From: Candidatus Stoquefichus massiliensis AP9
Lineage (GTDB): Bacteria > Bacillota_I > Bacilli_A > Erysipelotrichales > Coprobacillaceae
Assembly (NCBI RefSeq): GCF_000455285.1
Contig: NZ_HG005286.1
Coordinates: forward strand, 45,796-109,795
Direction of reading: 5' to 3'
Length of the DNA stretch: 64,000 bases
Shown: positions 8,104 to 16,924 of the stretch, piece after piece
Layout of the letters: every line of letters begins with the position of its first letter
Position numbering within the stretch: position 1 is the stretch's first letter
Translations under genes and position numbers: made by a program
The notes under the pieces: generated by a model
What the model saw: the letters and a program-made list of their open reading frames with translations, nothing else
Databases searched by the model: none
Told to the model about the DNA's origin: nothing

Positions 8104-8134
8104 TTATAGTTTCTACTAATCTGTCTATAAACTA
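8104..8134. repeat. 31-bp dispersed intergenic repeat (copy A)
   Basis: 29 of 31 bases match positions 34830-34860 in the same orientation; the core is TCTGTCTATAAACTA. Similarity fades into flanking sequence on both sides. Both copies lie downstream of a minus-strand gene (57 and 205 bases). It may be a remnant of a longer duplicated sequence. Confidence 0.6.
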
Positions 8135-8190
8135 TATATTTATAAGTCTATTCATCTATAACACCTGTATTTATTCTCATGATAATTATT

Positions 8191-8730
8191 TCATGCATTT
8201 CTTTTATCTAATGAATTAATATAATTGTTAAATTGCTGAAAAGTTAAACCTGGCTCCACTTCATAGAATTCAGTTGTTGGACTTGCTTGACCACCTCTTA
8301 TTTTAACATAATAATCAGTTAAAAATTGAACGGCTGCTTCTTCACTTTCATATTCATGAATACCTACTCGATTTTGATTTGGATGTTCTAACTGAAATGT
8401 TTTTCCTTGATATTGATATAAGAGAAAACAATGCATATGTTCATCTTCTTCTAGATTTCCATAATCGTCTGGTTCATAGATACGACAACAAAACATTTTA
8501 TGTGGAATATGAATTTGATTAAATAGTTCATTCATAATAGCAACTTGATCTATACATGTCCCTAATCCATAGTACAGGCATTCCTGAACAGTGCGTGTAA
8601 CATATTTTCTTCTAAAGCCTTTCATTTCATCTAAATGTTTCTTTCCATCTATATCAACCCATCCATAATGAATATGCTCCTGCATAAATATTAAGATATC
8701 TTTTGGTGTCATTATTTCTTTAATTTCCAT
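8191..8730 (-). CDS. Transglutaminase-like (papain-fold) protein
   Basis: This 179-residue soluble protein has the transglutaminase-like core. The catalytic Cys lies in GLGTCIDQVAIMNELF (near residue 59), an ordering typical of this superfamily. The His lies in EHMHCFLLYQYQGKTFQLEHP (near residue 98), and an acidic partner may follow in that stretch. There is no signal peptide, so it acts in the cytoplasm, perhaps as a peptidase or amidase. It follows the DHFR-like gene by about 60 bases on the same strand and could be the last gene of that unit. Substrate unknown. Confidence 0.75.
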   Translation of the reverse strand: MEIKEIMTPKDILIFMQEHIHYGWVDIDGKKHLDEMKGFRRKYVTRTVQECLYYGLGTCIDQVAIMNELFNQIHIPHKMFCCRIYEPDDYGNLEEDEHMHCFLLYQYQGKTFQLEHPNQNRVGIHEYESEEAAVQFLTDYYVKIRGGQASPTTEFYEVEPGLTFQQFNNYINSLDKRNA

Positions 8731-8770
8731 ACCATCCCTCTTTTCTTTTATAAATTATAGCATAATACAG

Positions 8771-8794
8771 AAAAAAGATATAATTTTCATTATA
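8771..8794 (-). terminator. Weak terminator-like hairpin
   Basis: TATAAT and ATTATA pair around a GAAA loop (minus-strand reading), followed by TCTTTTTT. The stem is short and all A-T, so it may be only a partial stop between the reductase gene and the transglutaminase-like gene. It overlaps the last codons of the reductase gene. Confidence 0.35.
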
Positions 8795-9329
8795 CCTTTT
8801 CTCTAAATTCATAGACTAAATCTGTTATTCCATTATAGCTTTTTGTCTTGATTAACTTTAATTTAATTTCAGAATCATTTTCTGGAAACAACCGAATACC
8901 ACTACCTAATAATGTAGGTATAACTGATATATATAAACAATCAATCAGTTGGTGGTGCAAACACTGCTTCACAATATTTGCACCACCACAAATCCATATG
9001 TCTTTTCCATCTTGATGTTTTAAATATTGAATAAAATCATATAAATCTGATTGGATAAAATGAATGTTATGAATATCTTCTTTCTTTTGATGAGTCATTA
9101 CATAACTCATCAATGAATCATATATCCAAATATCTGGTGATAGTTGTGTAATAATTTGATGATATGTATTCCATCCCATAACTACAGTATCTATCCCTTG
9201 AATGAACTCCTGATAACTTTGCATATCATCTAATTCTGGGCTTTCACCTGCAAGCCAATCTACATTTCCATCTTTATCAGCAATATAGCCATCTAAACTC
9301 ATCGCAATAAATAATATTGTTCTACGCAT
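8790..9329 (-). CDS. Dihydrofolate-reductase-family protein (RibD C-terminal type)
   Basis: This NADPH-dependent reductase of the DHFR/RibD-C fold shows ILFIAMSLDGYIADKDGNVDWL at the N-terminus, VVMGWNTY near residue 52 and DIWICGGANIVKQCL near residue 118, the usual three landmarks. Length (179) is standard. Two adjacent ATGs are possible; the second (9329) is favoured because its AGGAGG lies seven bases upstream, against four for the first. Members of this group are often uncharacterised and need not act on folate. It follows the aldo/keto reductase gene by about 37 bases, making a redox-enzyme cluster. Confidence 0.85.
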   Translation of the reverse strand: MRRTILFIAMSLDGYIADKDGNVDWLAGESPELDDMQSYQEFIQGIDTVVMGWNTYHQIITQLSPDIWIYDSLMSYVMTHQKKEDIHNIHFIQSDLYDFIQYLKHQDGKDIWICGGANIVKQCLHHQLIDCLYISVIPTLLGSGIRLFPENDSEIKLKLIKTKSYNGITDLVYEFREKV

Positions 9330-9366
9330 CATTGAACCTCCTTAGGTCTATTCTACCCAGATTCTT

Positions 9367-10347
9367 TTATTGATGTCCAACAATTTGATGAGGCACATAG
9401 TATTCTTCTAACAAAGTCATATCTTCATCAGTTAATTTAACATCTAATGCCCCTACAAAATCATCCAAGTATTTTTCTTTAGTAATTCCTACAATTGGTG
9501 CAGTGACTCCTTTTTTCCATAACCATGCTACAGCGATCTGTGATCTTGTTGCCTGATGCTTATCAGCAATTTTTGTGACTGCTTCAACAATCTTTTTATC
9601 AGTATCTTCAGTGCTATCATATTTGTTTTTTGCGATTTGATCTTCTTTAGCACGTTTGGAATCTGCATTCCAGTCACGTGTTAAACGACCAGCTGCTAAT
9701 GGACTATAAGGCACTAAAGCGACACCTGAATCAAAACAGAATGGATTCATCTCTCTTTCTTCTTCACGATAAAGTAAATTATAATGTCCCTGCATAACTG
9801 AAAACTTTGTCCAATTATTCTTTTCAGCAATATATTGAGTTTTTTGAAATTGCCATGCAAACATAGAAGAAGCCCCAATATAATGAACCTTTCCATTTCT
9901 AACAAGATCATTTAATACACACATTGTTTCTTCAATTGGTGTCGTATAATCCCAGCGATGAATATATAATAAATCTATATAATCTGTTTGCAATCTTTTT
10001 AAACATTGATCAACCTCATGAAGAATAGATTTTCTAGACAATCCACTACCATTAGGACCATCATGCATTTTCCCACTAACTTTGGTTGCTATAACAATCT
10101 CCTCTCGTTTTGCATAATCTTTTAAGGCTTTACCTAATATTTCTTCACTTGCTCCTAAGCCATAAACATTAGCAGTATCAAAGAAATTAATACCTAAATC
10201 TAATGCCTTTTTAATGATTTTACGAGAATCTTCTTCATTTAATACCCATGAGTGAATCCATCTTTCAGGATCACCAAAACTCATACACCCTAAACATATT
10301 TTAGAAACATCTAATCCTGTTTGTCCTAATTTTACATATTCCATCAT
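9367..10347 (-). CDS. Aldo/keto reductase
   Basis: This NADPH-dependent oxidoreductase has the TIM-barrel AKR fold. The tetrad can be seen: Asp and Tyr in FFDTANVYGLG (near residues 55-64), Lys in VIATKVSG (near residue 88) and His in LLYIHRWD (near residue 130). Length (326) is normal. The start codon follows immediately after the stop of the histidine-phosphatase gene, with GGAG in the last codons of that gene. It belongs to the operon MBL hydrolase - histidine phosphatase - AKR. Natural substrate unknown. Confidence 0.9.
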   Translation of the reverse strand: MMEYVKLGQTGLDVSKICLGCMSFGDPERWIHSWVLNEEDSRKIIKKALDLGINFFDTANVYGLGASEEILGKALKDYAKREEIVIATKVSGKMHDGPNGSGLSRKSILHEVDQCLKRLQTDYIDLLYIHRWDYTTPIEETMCVLNDLVRNGKVHYIGASSMFAWQFQKTQYIAEKNNWTKFSVMQGHYNLLYREEEREMNPFCFDSGVALVPYSPLAAGRLTRDWNADSKRAKEDQIAKNKYDSTEDTDKKIVEAVTKIADKHQATRSQIAVAWLWKKGVTAPIVGITKEKYLDDFVGALDVKLTDEDMTLLEEYYVPHQIVGHQ

Positions 10348-10920
10348 TTAATTCTCCTGTCTTATGACTTCTTTTAAAGTAAATTTATGATTGTCATATT
10401 CATATACAAATATACAGCAATTTCCAAATCCTTTTTTTAATTCTTCCATTGGATCCTGCCACGCTCTTAAAAAGTTAAAACATGCCCCACTATGAGAAAC
10501 CACTAGTACACTTTGATGGTCTTCCTTTTTCATAACATCTATTAAAGTTTTTTTCATACGATCCCTAACATCATTGGAAGATTCACCACCGAATTGCAAA
10601 TAGTATGTGATACATTCTTCAGGTGTTTGACAATTTAATCTTTCACTTTCACCCTCTAATTCTCCATAAAACATTTCTTTTAAACCTTTTAATCTGATAT
10701 AGGGCATACCTGTTATTATTTCTAGTGTATCACTACATCTTTCACTGGTAGAACAATATGCATGATCAAAAATAATATGATGATCTTCAAAATATTTCTT
10801 GGCAGTTATAGCCTGCTGCTTTCCAAGTTCAGTAAGTGGTGAATCACACCATCCCTGAATCTTTTTTTGAACATTAAACAATGTTTGACCATGTCTCATT
10901 AAATAGAGAGTTTTTTTCAT
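10348..10920 (-). CDS. Histidine phosphatase family protein
   Basis: This belongs to the phosphoglycerate-mutase-like phosphatases. The phospho-acceptor His lies in LYLMRHGQTLFN (residues 5-16), the second His in VVSHSGACFNF (near residue 144), and a Glu in MFYGELEG (near residue 90). The 190-residue length fits small-molecule phosphatases (PhoE/CobC-like) rather than the glycolytic mutase. It overlaps the MBL gene by four bases (ATGA) and abuts the AKR gene, so the three are translationally linked. Substrate unknown. Confidence 0.88.
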   Translation of the reverse strand: MKKTLYLMRHGQTLFNVQKKIQGWCDSPLTELGKQQAITAKKYFEDHHIIFDHAYCSTSERCSDTLEIITGMPYIRLKGLKEMFYGELEGESERLNCQTPEECITYYLQFGGESSNDVRDRMKKTLIDVMKKEDHQSVLVVSHSGACFNFLRAWQDPMEELKKGFGNCCIFVYEYDNHKFTLKEVIRQEN

Positions 10921-11723
10921 AACGTATAAACTTCTCCTGGAGCTAGGACTTGAATTCTTTGAGGATTAATAACTCTACCCATCAGTGTTTCTGGATTTCC
11001 ATTAAATGGAGACATCTGTGGAGCATCTACACTTCCCCAATGAATACAAATTAAATCTGCATTTGGATAAGTATTGGCTAATTTGATAGCTCCCTCCAAA
11101 GTAATATGCCATTCATTATCAGCAAAATCAAAAAGTATAACATCTGGCTGTGGCATCTTTAAATGTTCTTCCAAGAGTCTTGAATCACCTGGCAACCAGA
11201 TTGTTCCATCAGCTGTTTCAAACCAATAACCACAATAATCTTCTTCTTTCCATTCTCTATAATGATATTTGGAAGATTCATTTTGCCAGTTATGTTTAGC
11301 GGGTGTTAAAGTGACTCTAACATCATCTACTGTAAATGTTTCATGAATATTATGCCCTGTTCCTGGTATACCTTCTTCATTCATTACTTTAGCAACATAA
11401 TGAGGAGCATGATAAGATTCACAAACCGATAACAAATCTTTACATGTTAGTCTACTAAAATGATCATTATCTATATGTGTAACAAGCAATGCATCAAGTG
11501 TTGATACATTTTCAGGAAGAATAGGCATATCAATCAATAGTGGCATATCAAACCCTTCTAACAATGGATCAATCATAATATTTGTTCCATGGCTATTCAT
11601 CATAATTCCTGCTCCACCCAACCAACGAATTTCTGTTGCATTCATTTTTTCAAATGCTTCTTGTCCAAACTTCTGAGTCTGAGGGGCAACCGCCTGTCCT
11701 TTTTCATTTTTTAAGATTTCCAT
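10917..11723 (-). CDS. Metallo-beta-lactamase-fold hydrolase (UlaG-like)
   Basis: This MBL-fold metal hydrolase shows LLVTHIDNDHFSRL near residue 82, a variant of HxHxDH with His-Ile-Asp-Asn-Asp-His. Further metal ligands are likely in TPAKHNW (near residue 138), WLPGDSRLL (near 175) and ICIHWGS (near 228). The first His pair resembles the HxDxDH form found in the UlaG/RomA-like branch. It is 268 residues long with a GGGAGG site. It leads the operon and lies 102 bases downstream of a same-strand TetR gene. The ring- or lactone-opening role of UlaG is known for that branch; here it is only a possibility. Confidence 0.82.
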   Translation of the reverse strand: MEILKNEKGQAVAPQTQKFGQEAFEKMNATEIRWLGGAGIMMNSHGTNIMIDPLLEGFDMPLLIDMPILPENVSTLDALLVTHIDNDHFSRLTCKDLLSVCESYHAPHYVAKVMNEEGIPGTGHNIHETFTVDDVRVTLTPAKHNWQNESSKYHYREWKEEDYCGYWFETADGTIWLPGDSRLLEEHLKMPQPDVILFDFADNEWHITLEGAIKLANTYPNADLICIHWGSVDAPQMSPFNGNPETLMGRVINPQRIQVLAPGEVYTL

Positions 11724-11825
11724 AAAAAGACCTCCCTTTTCACCTTTATTTTAGTCCATAATATAGGGAGGTACAATATACAATATATTTTTTATGTCCA
11801 TATCTTGACAATTGCCTTTTTTTGT

Positions 11826-12398
11826 CTACTTTTTATAAGGATTTTTTATTGTTCGAGAATGTTCAAACAATTTCTCCATTCCAATACTTCTCATCTGTGT
11901 AATTAATTGTGCCATTTCTTCACAACTTGCTGGCATATCAGATAATATCCAAGATAATGTCATGTTACTAGAGGCTGTTGCATGATATTCCGTCGCAAAA
12001 CGTAAAGCTTCTGGCATAGGTTCTTTACCATAAAGTTTTTGATGTAATTCCAAATCAAACTGTTTACAGTGCTCAAACATATAATCTTTTAAACAATTTT
12101 GATCATCTATCAAACATGCTTGTTTCATAAAGATATGATATGTCTTCATTCTTTGAAATGTATCAAGCAATGATTCATAGAAGTTCATTTGCGTATCTGC
12201 TTCATTATATAGAGGAATAATTTTATGAAGATATATATATTGAATGAGGTCATTTTTATCTTTAAAATGATTATAAAATGTTTGTCTGCTAACACCTGTA
12301 TAAGTCAATATTTGTTGAATTGTTATTGTTTCAAGAGAATAAGTTTCACACAATTTTAATAAGCCTTCAGCTAATATTTCTTTTACATTGATAGCCAT
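11826..12398 (-). CDS. TetR/AcrR-family transcriptional regulator
   Basis: Residues 1-50 form a TetR helix-turn-helix (TIQQILTYTGVSRQTFYNHFKDKNDL); the remaining 140 residues are an unassigned helical ligand domain. It starts three bases after the stop of a diguanylate cyclase gene, with GAGG inside that gene, so it is the third gene of the GGDEF-GGDEF-TetR unit. It also sits just upstream of the MBL-phosphatase-AKR unit and could control either. The spacer 11724-11825 has AT-rich repeated TATTGTA elements but no clear palindrome. Confidence 0.88.
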   Translation of the reverse strand: MAINVKEILAEGLLKLCETYSLETITIQQILTYTGVSRQTFYNHFKDKNDLIQYIYLHKIIPLYNEADTQMNFYESLLDTFQRMKTYHIFMKQACLIDDQNCLKDYMFEHCKQFDLELHQKLYGKEPMPEALRFATEYHATASSNMTLSWILSDMPASCEEMAQLITQMRSIGMEKLFEHSRTIKNPYKK

Positions 12399-12401
12399 AT
12401 T

Positions 12402-13604
12402 TTATAATCCTCTACTTTCATAATATTTCAGTTTATATTGATACATCTTTTGATCAGCTAATTGAATCAATTCTTTATAAGAATCACTGTTTCCTTGTAC
12501 AACTCCATAACTAATTGATTTTTGACATGAATCTATATTATCCTTTTGAATAATTTGATTGGCTTTCTCTAATGACTGAGACATTTCTTCAACACTTAGT
12601 GAATAACTTAATAAGATAAATTCATCTCCACCATAACGAAACAAATCCACTTTAAATTCCTGAAACACATCCAAAATCAAATCAACTGCTCTCTTTAAAT
12701 AAATATCTCCCTCTGAATGTCCTGATTGATCATTAATAACCTTTAAACCATTTAAATCAATAAAAGCTAATGTAATCTCTCCACCATAACTTGCATATTC
12801 TTCTAATCTTTGATCTAATAACTGACGATTATAACATCCTGTTAACATATCCACATAAGCAAGTCTCCATAATTTACCAATATCTTCTTTATCTTCTATT
12901 AACTGGTGTCTAATATCATGCTGTTTATCCATATATTCATTTAACGACGCAACGCGTAACGTATAAATATTAACAATCAATAAAATTATAATTGAAAATA
13001 ATCCTACCTTAACTCCCCATATTTTCACTCCAATCAATCCTTCCATTTGACTATATGTTAATAACTGTATAATCAAAAAAACATATATACTAAACTCAAT
13101 CCAAAAATAAAAACGTAAACTCTTTTTGTTTTCTATTATCGTTTTTATTTTTTCGGAAAAATGAATACGTCTTAAAATCCAAAATAATAAACCCATAAAT
13201 AAAAAACCAAAAATAATTGGATAAGCTTTAAAAGAATTCAAGGTATTATCAAATTGACTTAATGGAACATTCATAATTATTGCAAAAAGACTTCTAAAAA
13301 AGATATTAGTTGCTAATCCCATAATGATACAAAACATCGATAATGTATAAGAGGTAAGAAGATTAAAAGATAAAACTTTATAAACTTCCATACCCAATAT
13401 TATCATAAAAATAAGCCAATTAATAATAAGTGGTAATTCTAAAACACTTGCACAATAAAACCAAGCATAAACAATAATAAAACATAAAATGGATGACATA
13501 TGAGATATCTTCTTATGATCAATTTCACTTGAAAACATAAAGAACTCATGACTAAATAAATAGTAACTGCTTATTGTTAAAATAAGTTGTAGTAAATTTG
13601 TCAT
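12402..13604 (-). CDS. Membrane diguanylate cyclase (second of pair)
   Basis: This enzyme makes cyclic di-GMP from two GTP. The first ~220 residues hold six or seven hydrophobic helices. A GGDEF domain follows from about residue 240: AYVDMLTGCYNRQLLD at its start, FIDLNGLKVINDQSGH, and an intact active site FRYGGDEFILL near residue 325. No RxxD inhibitory site is seen just before GGDEF, so product inhibition of the usual kind may be lacking. It overlaps the upstream cyclase gene by four bases. No phosphodiesterase (EAL/HD-GYP) or PilZ target is in the window. Confidence 0.9.
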   Translation of the reverse strand: MTNLLQLILTISSYYLFSHEFFMFSSEIDHKKISHMSSILCFIIVYAWFYCASVLELPLIINWLIFMIILGMEVYKVLSFNLLTSYTLSMFCIIMGLATNIFFRSLFAIIMNVPLSQFDNTLNSFKAYPIIFGFLFMGLLFWILRRIHFSEKIKTIIENKKSLRFYFWIEFSIYVFLIIQLLTYSQMEGLIGVKIWGVKVGLFSIIILLIVNIYTLRVASLNEYMDKQHDIRHQLIEDKEDIGKLWRLAYVDMLTGCYNRQLLDQRLEEYASYGGEITLAFIDLNGLKVINDQSGHSEGDIYLKRAVDLILDVFQEFKVDLFRYGGDEFILLSYSLSVEEMSQSLEKANQIIQKDNIDSCQKSISYGVVQGNSDSYKELIQLADQKMYQYKLKYYESRGL

Positions 13605-14770
13605 TTATTATCACGTCGCTTTCTATGTTTATCATCATACATTTTTTGATCTGCAATCATAATATAATCTTCAACACTTTTTTCTTGATAAGAAATTCCA
13701 TAACTAAAAGAAATATGATTTTCTCCATTTTGCAAAGATGTTTGTAAACTTCTCATACGTTCTTTAATATAGTCTAATTTCTGATTAAAAAAGACCAATA
13801 AAAATTCATCACCACCAATACGTGCTACATAACCAATATCTAAAAAGCTTTCTATACATGCATTTGCAAATCGCATAAGAACTAAATCTCCAAAACTATG
13901 TCCATAAGTATCGTTCAGTATCTTTAAACCATCTAGATCTATAAAAACACAAATTAATTCATCACCTTTTTGTATTCTTTCTTCCATAATAGAACAAACC
14001 TCTCTTCTACTATAGGCTTTTGTCAGAGTATCATGTTCACTCAAATGTTTAAGCTTTTGTTTTTCAAAATACTGTTGAGCCATTAATATTTCACTTTGTT
14101 CGTAATCTTTTCTGATAATCTCACTTTTTATAAAAACATAATTATAATTAGACAAATAATACATTAAAAACAATATTAGTAAATCTCCACTCAATAATAA
14201 TAAGTACTCAATCTGTTGCATTTGATAATATTCTAATACAAATGCATCTATAATATTATAAAGAATACAAATCATCAAAAATCGTGTATAAATTATAACT
14301 TTAAAATGATCGTATCCATTATCCCATAAGAATTCAGGATAATATTTTAATAATATAAAGCAAACAAAATTATAAAATATAAATGATAAATTTAAAACAA
14401 GAATGCGTAAAAATGAATTATCTAAAGAATATGATAAATCTATACCTACCATTCCTAACAAACCAATACTTAACATTAATAAAGATATGTATAATAGATA
14501 AAGAAATATTGTTATATTTTTAATTGCAACATCATGATTATGATAAGGTACCACATTAAGTAACAACAAAACTAATAAACCAATCAAAAAAATTGGCAAT
14601 TGAATCATTAACCATGCGCATAAAGAAATCCATATAATACGTAATACAGAACAAACAGTATGATAAAAATAATATTTTTTATCATATATTTTTATATTTA
14701 TCATAATTTCATATAATTGAAATTCAGTTAATATACTTAATAGTATTAATGCTATTAATAGAAATATCAT
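13601..14770 (-). CDS. Membrane diguanylate cyclase (first of pair)
   Basis: This second GGDEF protein shares the plan of its neighbour: about seven hydrophobic helices in the first 220 residues, then a GGDEF domain with LTKAYSRREVC, VFIDLDGLKILNDTYGH and the active site ARIGGDEFLLVFF. The inhibitory RxxD is again absent. I set the start at 14770, where AAAGGTGG lies about ten bases upstream; the in-frame ATG at 14791 has no ribosome site. The product is 389 residues. The two cyclases look like a tandem duplication with divergent sensory halves. Signals unknown. Confidence 0.9.
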   Translation of the reverse strand: MIFLLIALILLSILTEFQLYEIMINIKIYDKKYYFYHTVCSVLRIIWISLCAWLMIQLPIFLIGLLVLLLLNVVPYHNHDVAIKNITIFLYLLYISLLMLSIGLLGMVGIDLSYSLDNSFLRILVLNLSFIFYNFVCFILLKYYPEFLWDNGYDHFKVIIYTRFLMICILYNIIDAFVLEYYQMQQIEYLLLLSGDLLILFLMYYLSNYNYVFIKSEIIRKDYEQSEILMAQQYFEKQKLKHLSEHDTLTKAYSRREVCSIMEERIQKGDELICVFIDLDGLKILNDTYGHSFGDLVLMRFANACIESFLDIGYVARIGGDEFLLVFFNQKLDYIKERMRSLQTSLQNGENHISFSYGISYQEKSVEDYIMIADQKMYDDKHRKRRDNK

Positions 14771-14873
14771 CTTTATCACACCACCTTTCATTTATTTTAT
14801 TATACTATAGATTCATATTATTGATAATAAATTACACTTTTTTTCAAAAATTAAAACAAATCACAGAAATATA

Positions 14874-15509
14874 TTATTTCTGTGACATATCATAATCATA
14901 TAAGAAGAAATTCATTGTTGCAGTAATTTTTCCAATTATAAATTGGTGAGACTTTTCTTGACATCTTTTCATACCCTGATGTTCATAAAACTGATAGTTA
15001 CAGCTTGTATCAGTGTAAAGGTAAAAATATTTGACATTATTAAGCTTCATATAATCTACCAAACGCGAAAACAATTCCTTGCCAATTCCTAGTCCCCTAC
15101 ACTCCTGGCTAATCGCAAAAAAAGATAATTCTCCTTGATAATCCATTTGACTTTCTCTTATAAGTTCTTGATCAATAATATTCACATTTTTAAATATAGA
15201 TGAAATTCTTCTTCCCTCTTGATCACATAATAACTTTAAAATAGAAACAATTTGTTTCCATCGATAACGAAGTGGACATCTATGTTTTTGAATATTCTTA
15301 CCCATAATAATTCCTATCGGACAATCTTTTATCGTAGCAACCTGTGTAAACGTTTGATTAGCTAAACAACTTGCTAAAAAGGCTTTAGCCATTTTTTTAG
15401 CAGTTTTTGGTCTACACATTTCATCATAGTGCCATGCTTCTCTAATAATATTTTCAATAAATATTTCATCACTTTTTTTAAACTCTCTAAATTTTATTTT
15501 TTCTTTCAT
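14874..15509 (-). CDS. GNAT-family N-acetyltransferase
   Basis: This acetyl-CoA-dependent acetyltransferase has its CoA-binding motif as CRGLGIGKELFSRLVDYM near residues 138-155, preceded by a strand (ELSFFAIS) and followed by the C-terminal NYQFYEHQGMKRC. The 211-residue length includes an insertion between the first helices. It is divergent from a MerR regulator with 80 bases between starts, so that regulator may control it. The acceptor is unknown; the MerR context hints at a drug or toxic small molecule, but that is inference. Confidence 0.85.
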   Translation of the reverse strand: MKEKIKFREFKKSDEIFIENIIREAWHYDEMCRPKTAKKMAKAFLASCLANQTFTQVATIKDCPIGIIMGKNIQKHRCPLRYRWKQIVSILKLLCDQEGRRISSIFKNVNIIDQELIRESQMDYQGELSFFAISQECRGLGIGKELFSRLVDYMKLNNVKYFYLYTDTSCNYQFYEHQGMKRCQEKSHQFIIGKITATMNFFLYDYDMSQK

Positions 15510-15557
15510 AAATCATTCGCTCCTTTTCTTTTCCTTGTGTATAATAAGTATAAAGTA

Positions 15558-15570
15558 TACAGTTACTGTA
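15558..15570. promoter_or_regulatory. Candidate MerR operator
   Basis: The 13-bp palindrome TACAGTTACTGTA lies 20 bases upstream of the MerR start, between it and TATA-like boxes at 15540-15555. MerR proteins bind short dyads between or next to promoter elements, so this is a reasonable site for autoregulation and for control of the divergent GNAT gene. Confidence 0.4.
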
Positions 15571-15589
15571 GAGTCAAGGAGGTTATTTT

Positions 15590-16387
15590 ATGTTTCATAA
15601 TTCCATTCCATTAACAACATCCCAATTTGCTAAACTACATCACGTTAATAAAAGAACATTGCATTATTATGATGAAATAGGGCTATTTTCTCCATTATAT
15701 AAAGGTGATAATAACTATCGATATTATGATTATTCGCAAAGTATTGAATTTGAATATATTCGTATGTTAAAAGATTTACATATGAGTTTAGAAGAAATTA
15801 AAGTATATTTAGAACATCCTCACATTGATGATTTTATAGAAATTGCTGATGAAAAGATTGAAACAATTAATCAAGAAATAAAAAAACTGAAGGCTACAAA
15901 GACTGCCTTACAAAAGCGAAAACAGATGTTAGAGATATGTCCAAATATAAAAGATGGTGATATTCTTATAAAAGAACATCACCAGGATTATGTATTTATA
16001 ACTCCAACGACTTTCCAGACAGAAAGCATAACAATTTTCAATCAATTAAAGGAATTACAAGACATTTCACCTTATCAAGAAAGTTTTGGAAGTTTTATAT
16101 CTGTAGATAAGATTATGAATCATGTTTATGATGACTATGATGGGTTATTTATACCAACAAAAGGTAAGAAACCAAATATAATGACAAGACCATCTGGACA
16201 ATATCTTTTCGCTTACTCAATTGGAGATTGGAAGAAGATACCACAATTATATGAAAAGATTCATCATTATATCAAAGTACATCATATTGAGCTCACTGGC
16301 TATGCTTATGAAATAGGACTCAATGAAATTGCAATTAAGCATATGAATGATTATATCACTGAAATTATGATTCCAATTAAGAAGTAA
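15590..16387 (+). CDS. MerR-family regulator with effector-binding C-terminus
   Basis: Residues 8-75 form the MerR winged helix (TSQFAKLHHVNKRTLHYYDEIGLF, NNYRYYDYSQ). Residues 85-125 form the dimer coiled coil. The C-terminal ~150 residues match a GyrI-like/AraC-effector-binding type domain by length and pattern (QYLFAYSIGDWKKIPQLYEKI). This is the BmrR-style plan of a multidrug-sensing activator. AGGAGG precedes the ATG. Partner gene: the divergent GNAT. Confidence 0.85.
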   Translation: MFHNSIPLTTSQFAKLHHVNKRTLHYYDEIGLFSPLYKGDNNYRYYDYSQSIEFEYIRMLKDLHMSLEEIKVYLEHPHIDDFIEIADEKIETINQEIKKLKATKTALQKRKQMLEICPNIKDGDILIKEHHQDYVFITPTTFQTESITIFNQLKELQDISPYQESFGSFISVDKIMNHVYDDYDGLFIPTKGKKPNIMTRPSGQYLFAYSIGDWKKIPQLYEKIHHYIKVHHIELTGYAYEIGLNEIAIKHMNDYITEIMIPIKK

Positions 16388-16400
16388 TCATAATAACCAT

Positions 16401-16754
16401 TTATTTTTCATGTTTCATTGTGTTATCTCTTTCTAAATACTCTACAAATGCAAATATAATAGAAATGACTGTAAGAACTGACACGATAAGTTCTGCCATA
16501 TTATTTGCATAATCTGTGTCTTCTGGAACAAATGCACCTAAAGCTAAAAAGTATATACACCATATAAGACCCAATGCAAGGAAAAGAAATGTTATATATT
16601 TAAGAAAAATTGACAAGATATTAATAATTTTTCGTACTCTAATCTGTTGTTTTAGTGAATATTCTTTTTTCACTATCATCTTAATACCACCACACAAAAA
16701 ACCAATGATGACTCCTACAGATGCTGCTCTACAAATTAAATAAAATAAGTTCAT
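16401..16754 (-). CDS. Small membrane protein, paralogue of the 35065-35403 gene
   Basis: This 117-residue protein has three or four hydrophobic segments. It is clearly paralogous to the gene at 35065-35403: the N-terminus (LICRAASVGVIIGFLCGG against MICRALSVGVIGGFLVGS) and especially the C-terminus (ANNMAELIVSVLTVISII in both) match. The near-identical last helix suggests a functional contact there. I do not recognise the family. It has a GGGGAG site and is convergent with the MerR gene, 13 bases apart. Confidence 0.75.
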   Translation of the reverse strand: MNLFYLICRAASVGVIIGFLCGGIKMIVKKEYSLKQQIRVRKIINILSIFLKYITFLFLALGLIWCIYFLALGAFVPEDTDYANNMAELIVSVLTVISIIFAFVEYLERDNTMKHEK

Positions 16755-16924
16755 ATGTACTCCCCTTTTATCTTGCTTTTAATTATTCCATTATATCAAG
16801 AAAAGTAAAAATAAGCACCATCGATTTCACTATTTCTCATAAATACGATATAACCACTTACTACAAATAAAATTCCCTGAATAACGTCTACTCATTAGGG
16901 GATTCATTATACTTATTAAGTGTT
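16755..16924. other. Intergenic, with possible fbp terminator
   Basis: This short gap holds an imperfect inverted repeat at about 16870-16910 (ATTCCCTGAAT against ATTAGGGGATT) downstream of the fructose-bisphosphatase gene on the minus strand. The 3' T-run is poor, so termination is uncertain. I see nothing else. Confidence 0.3.
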
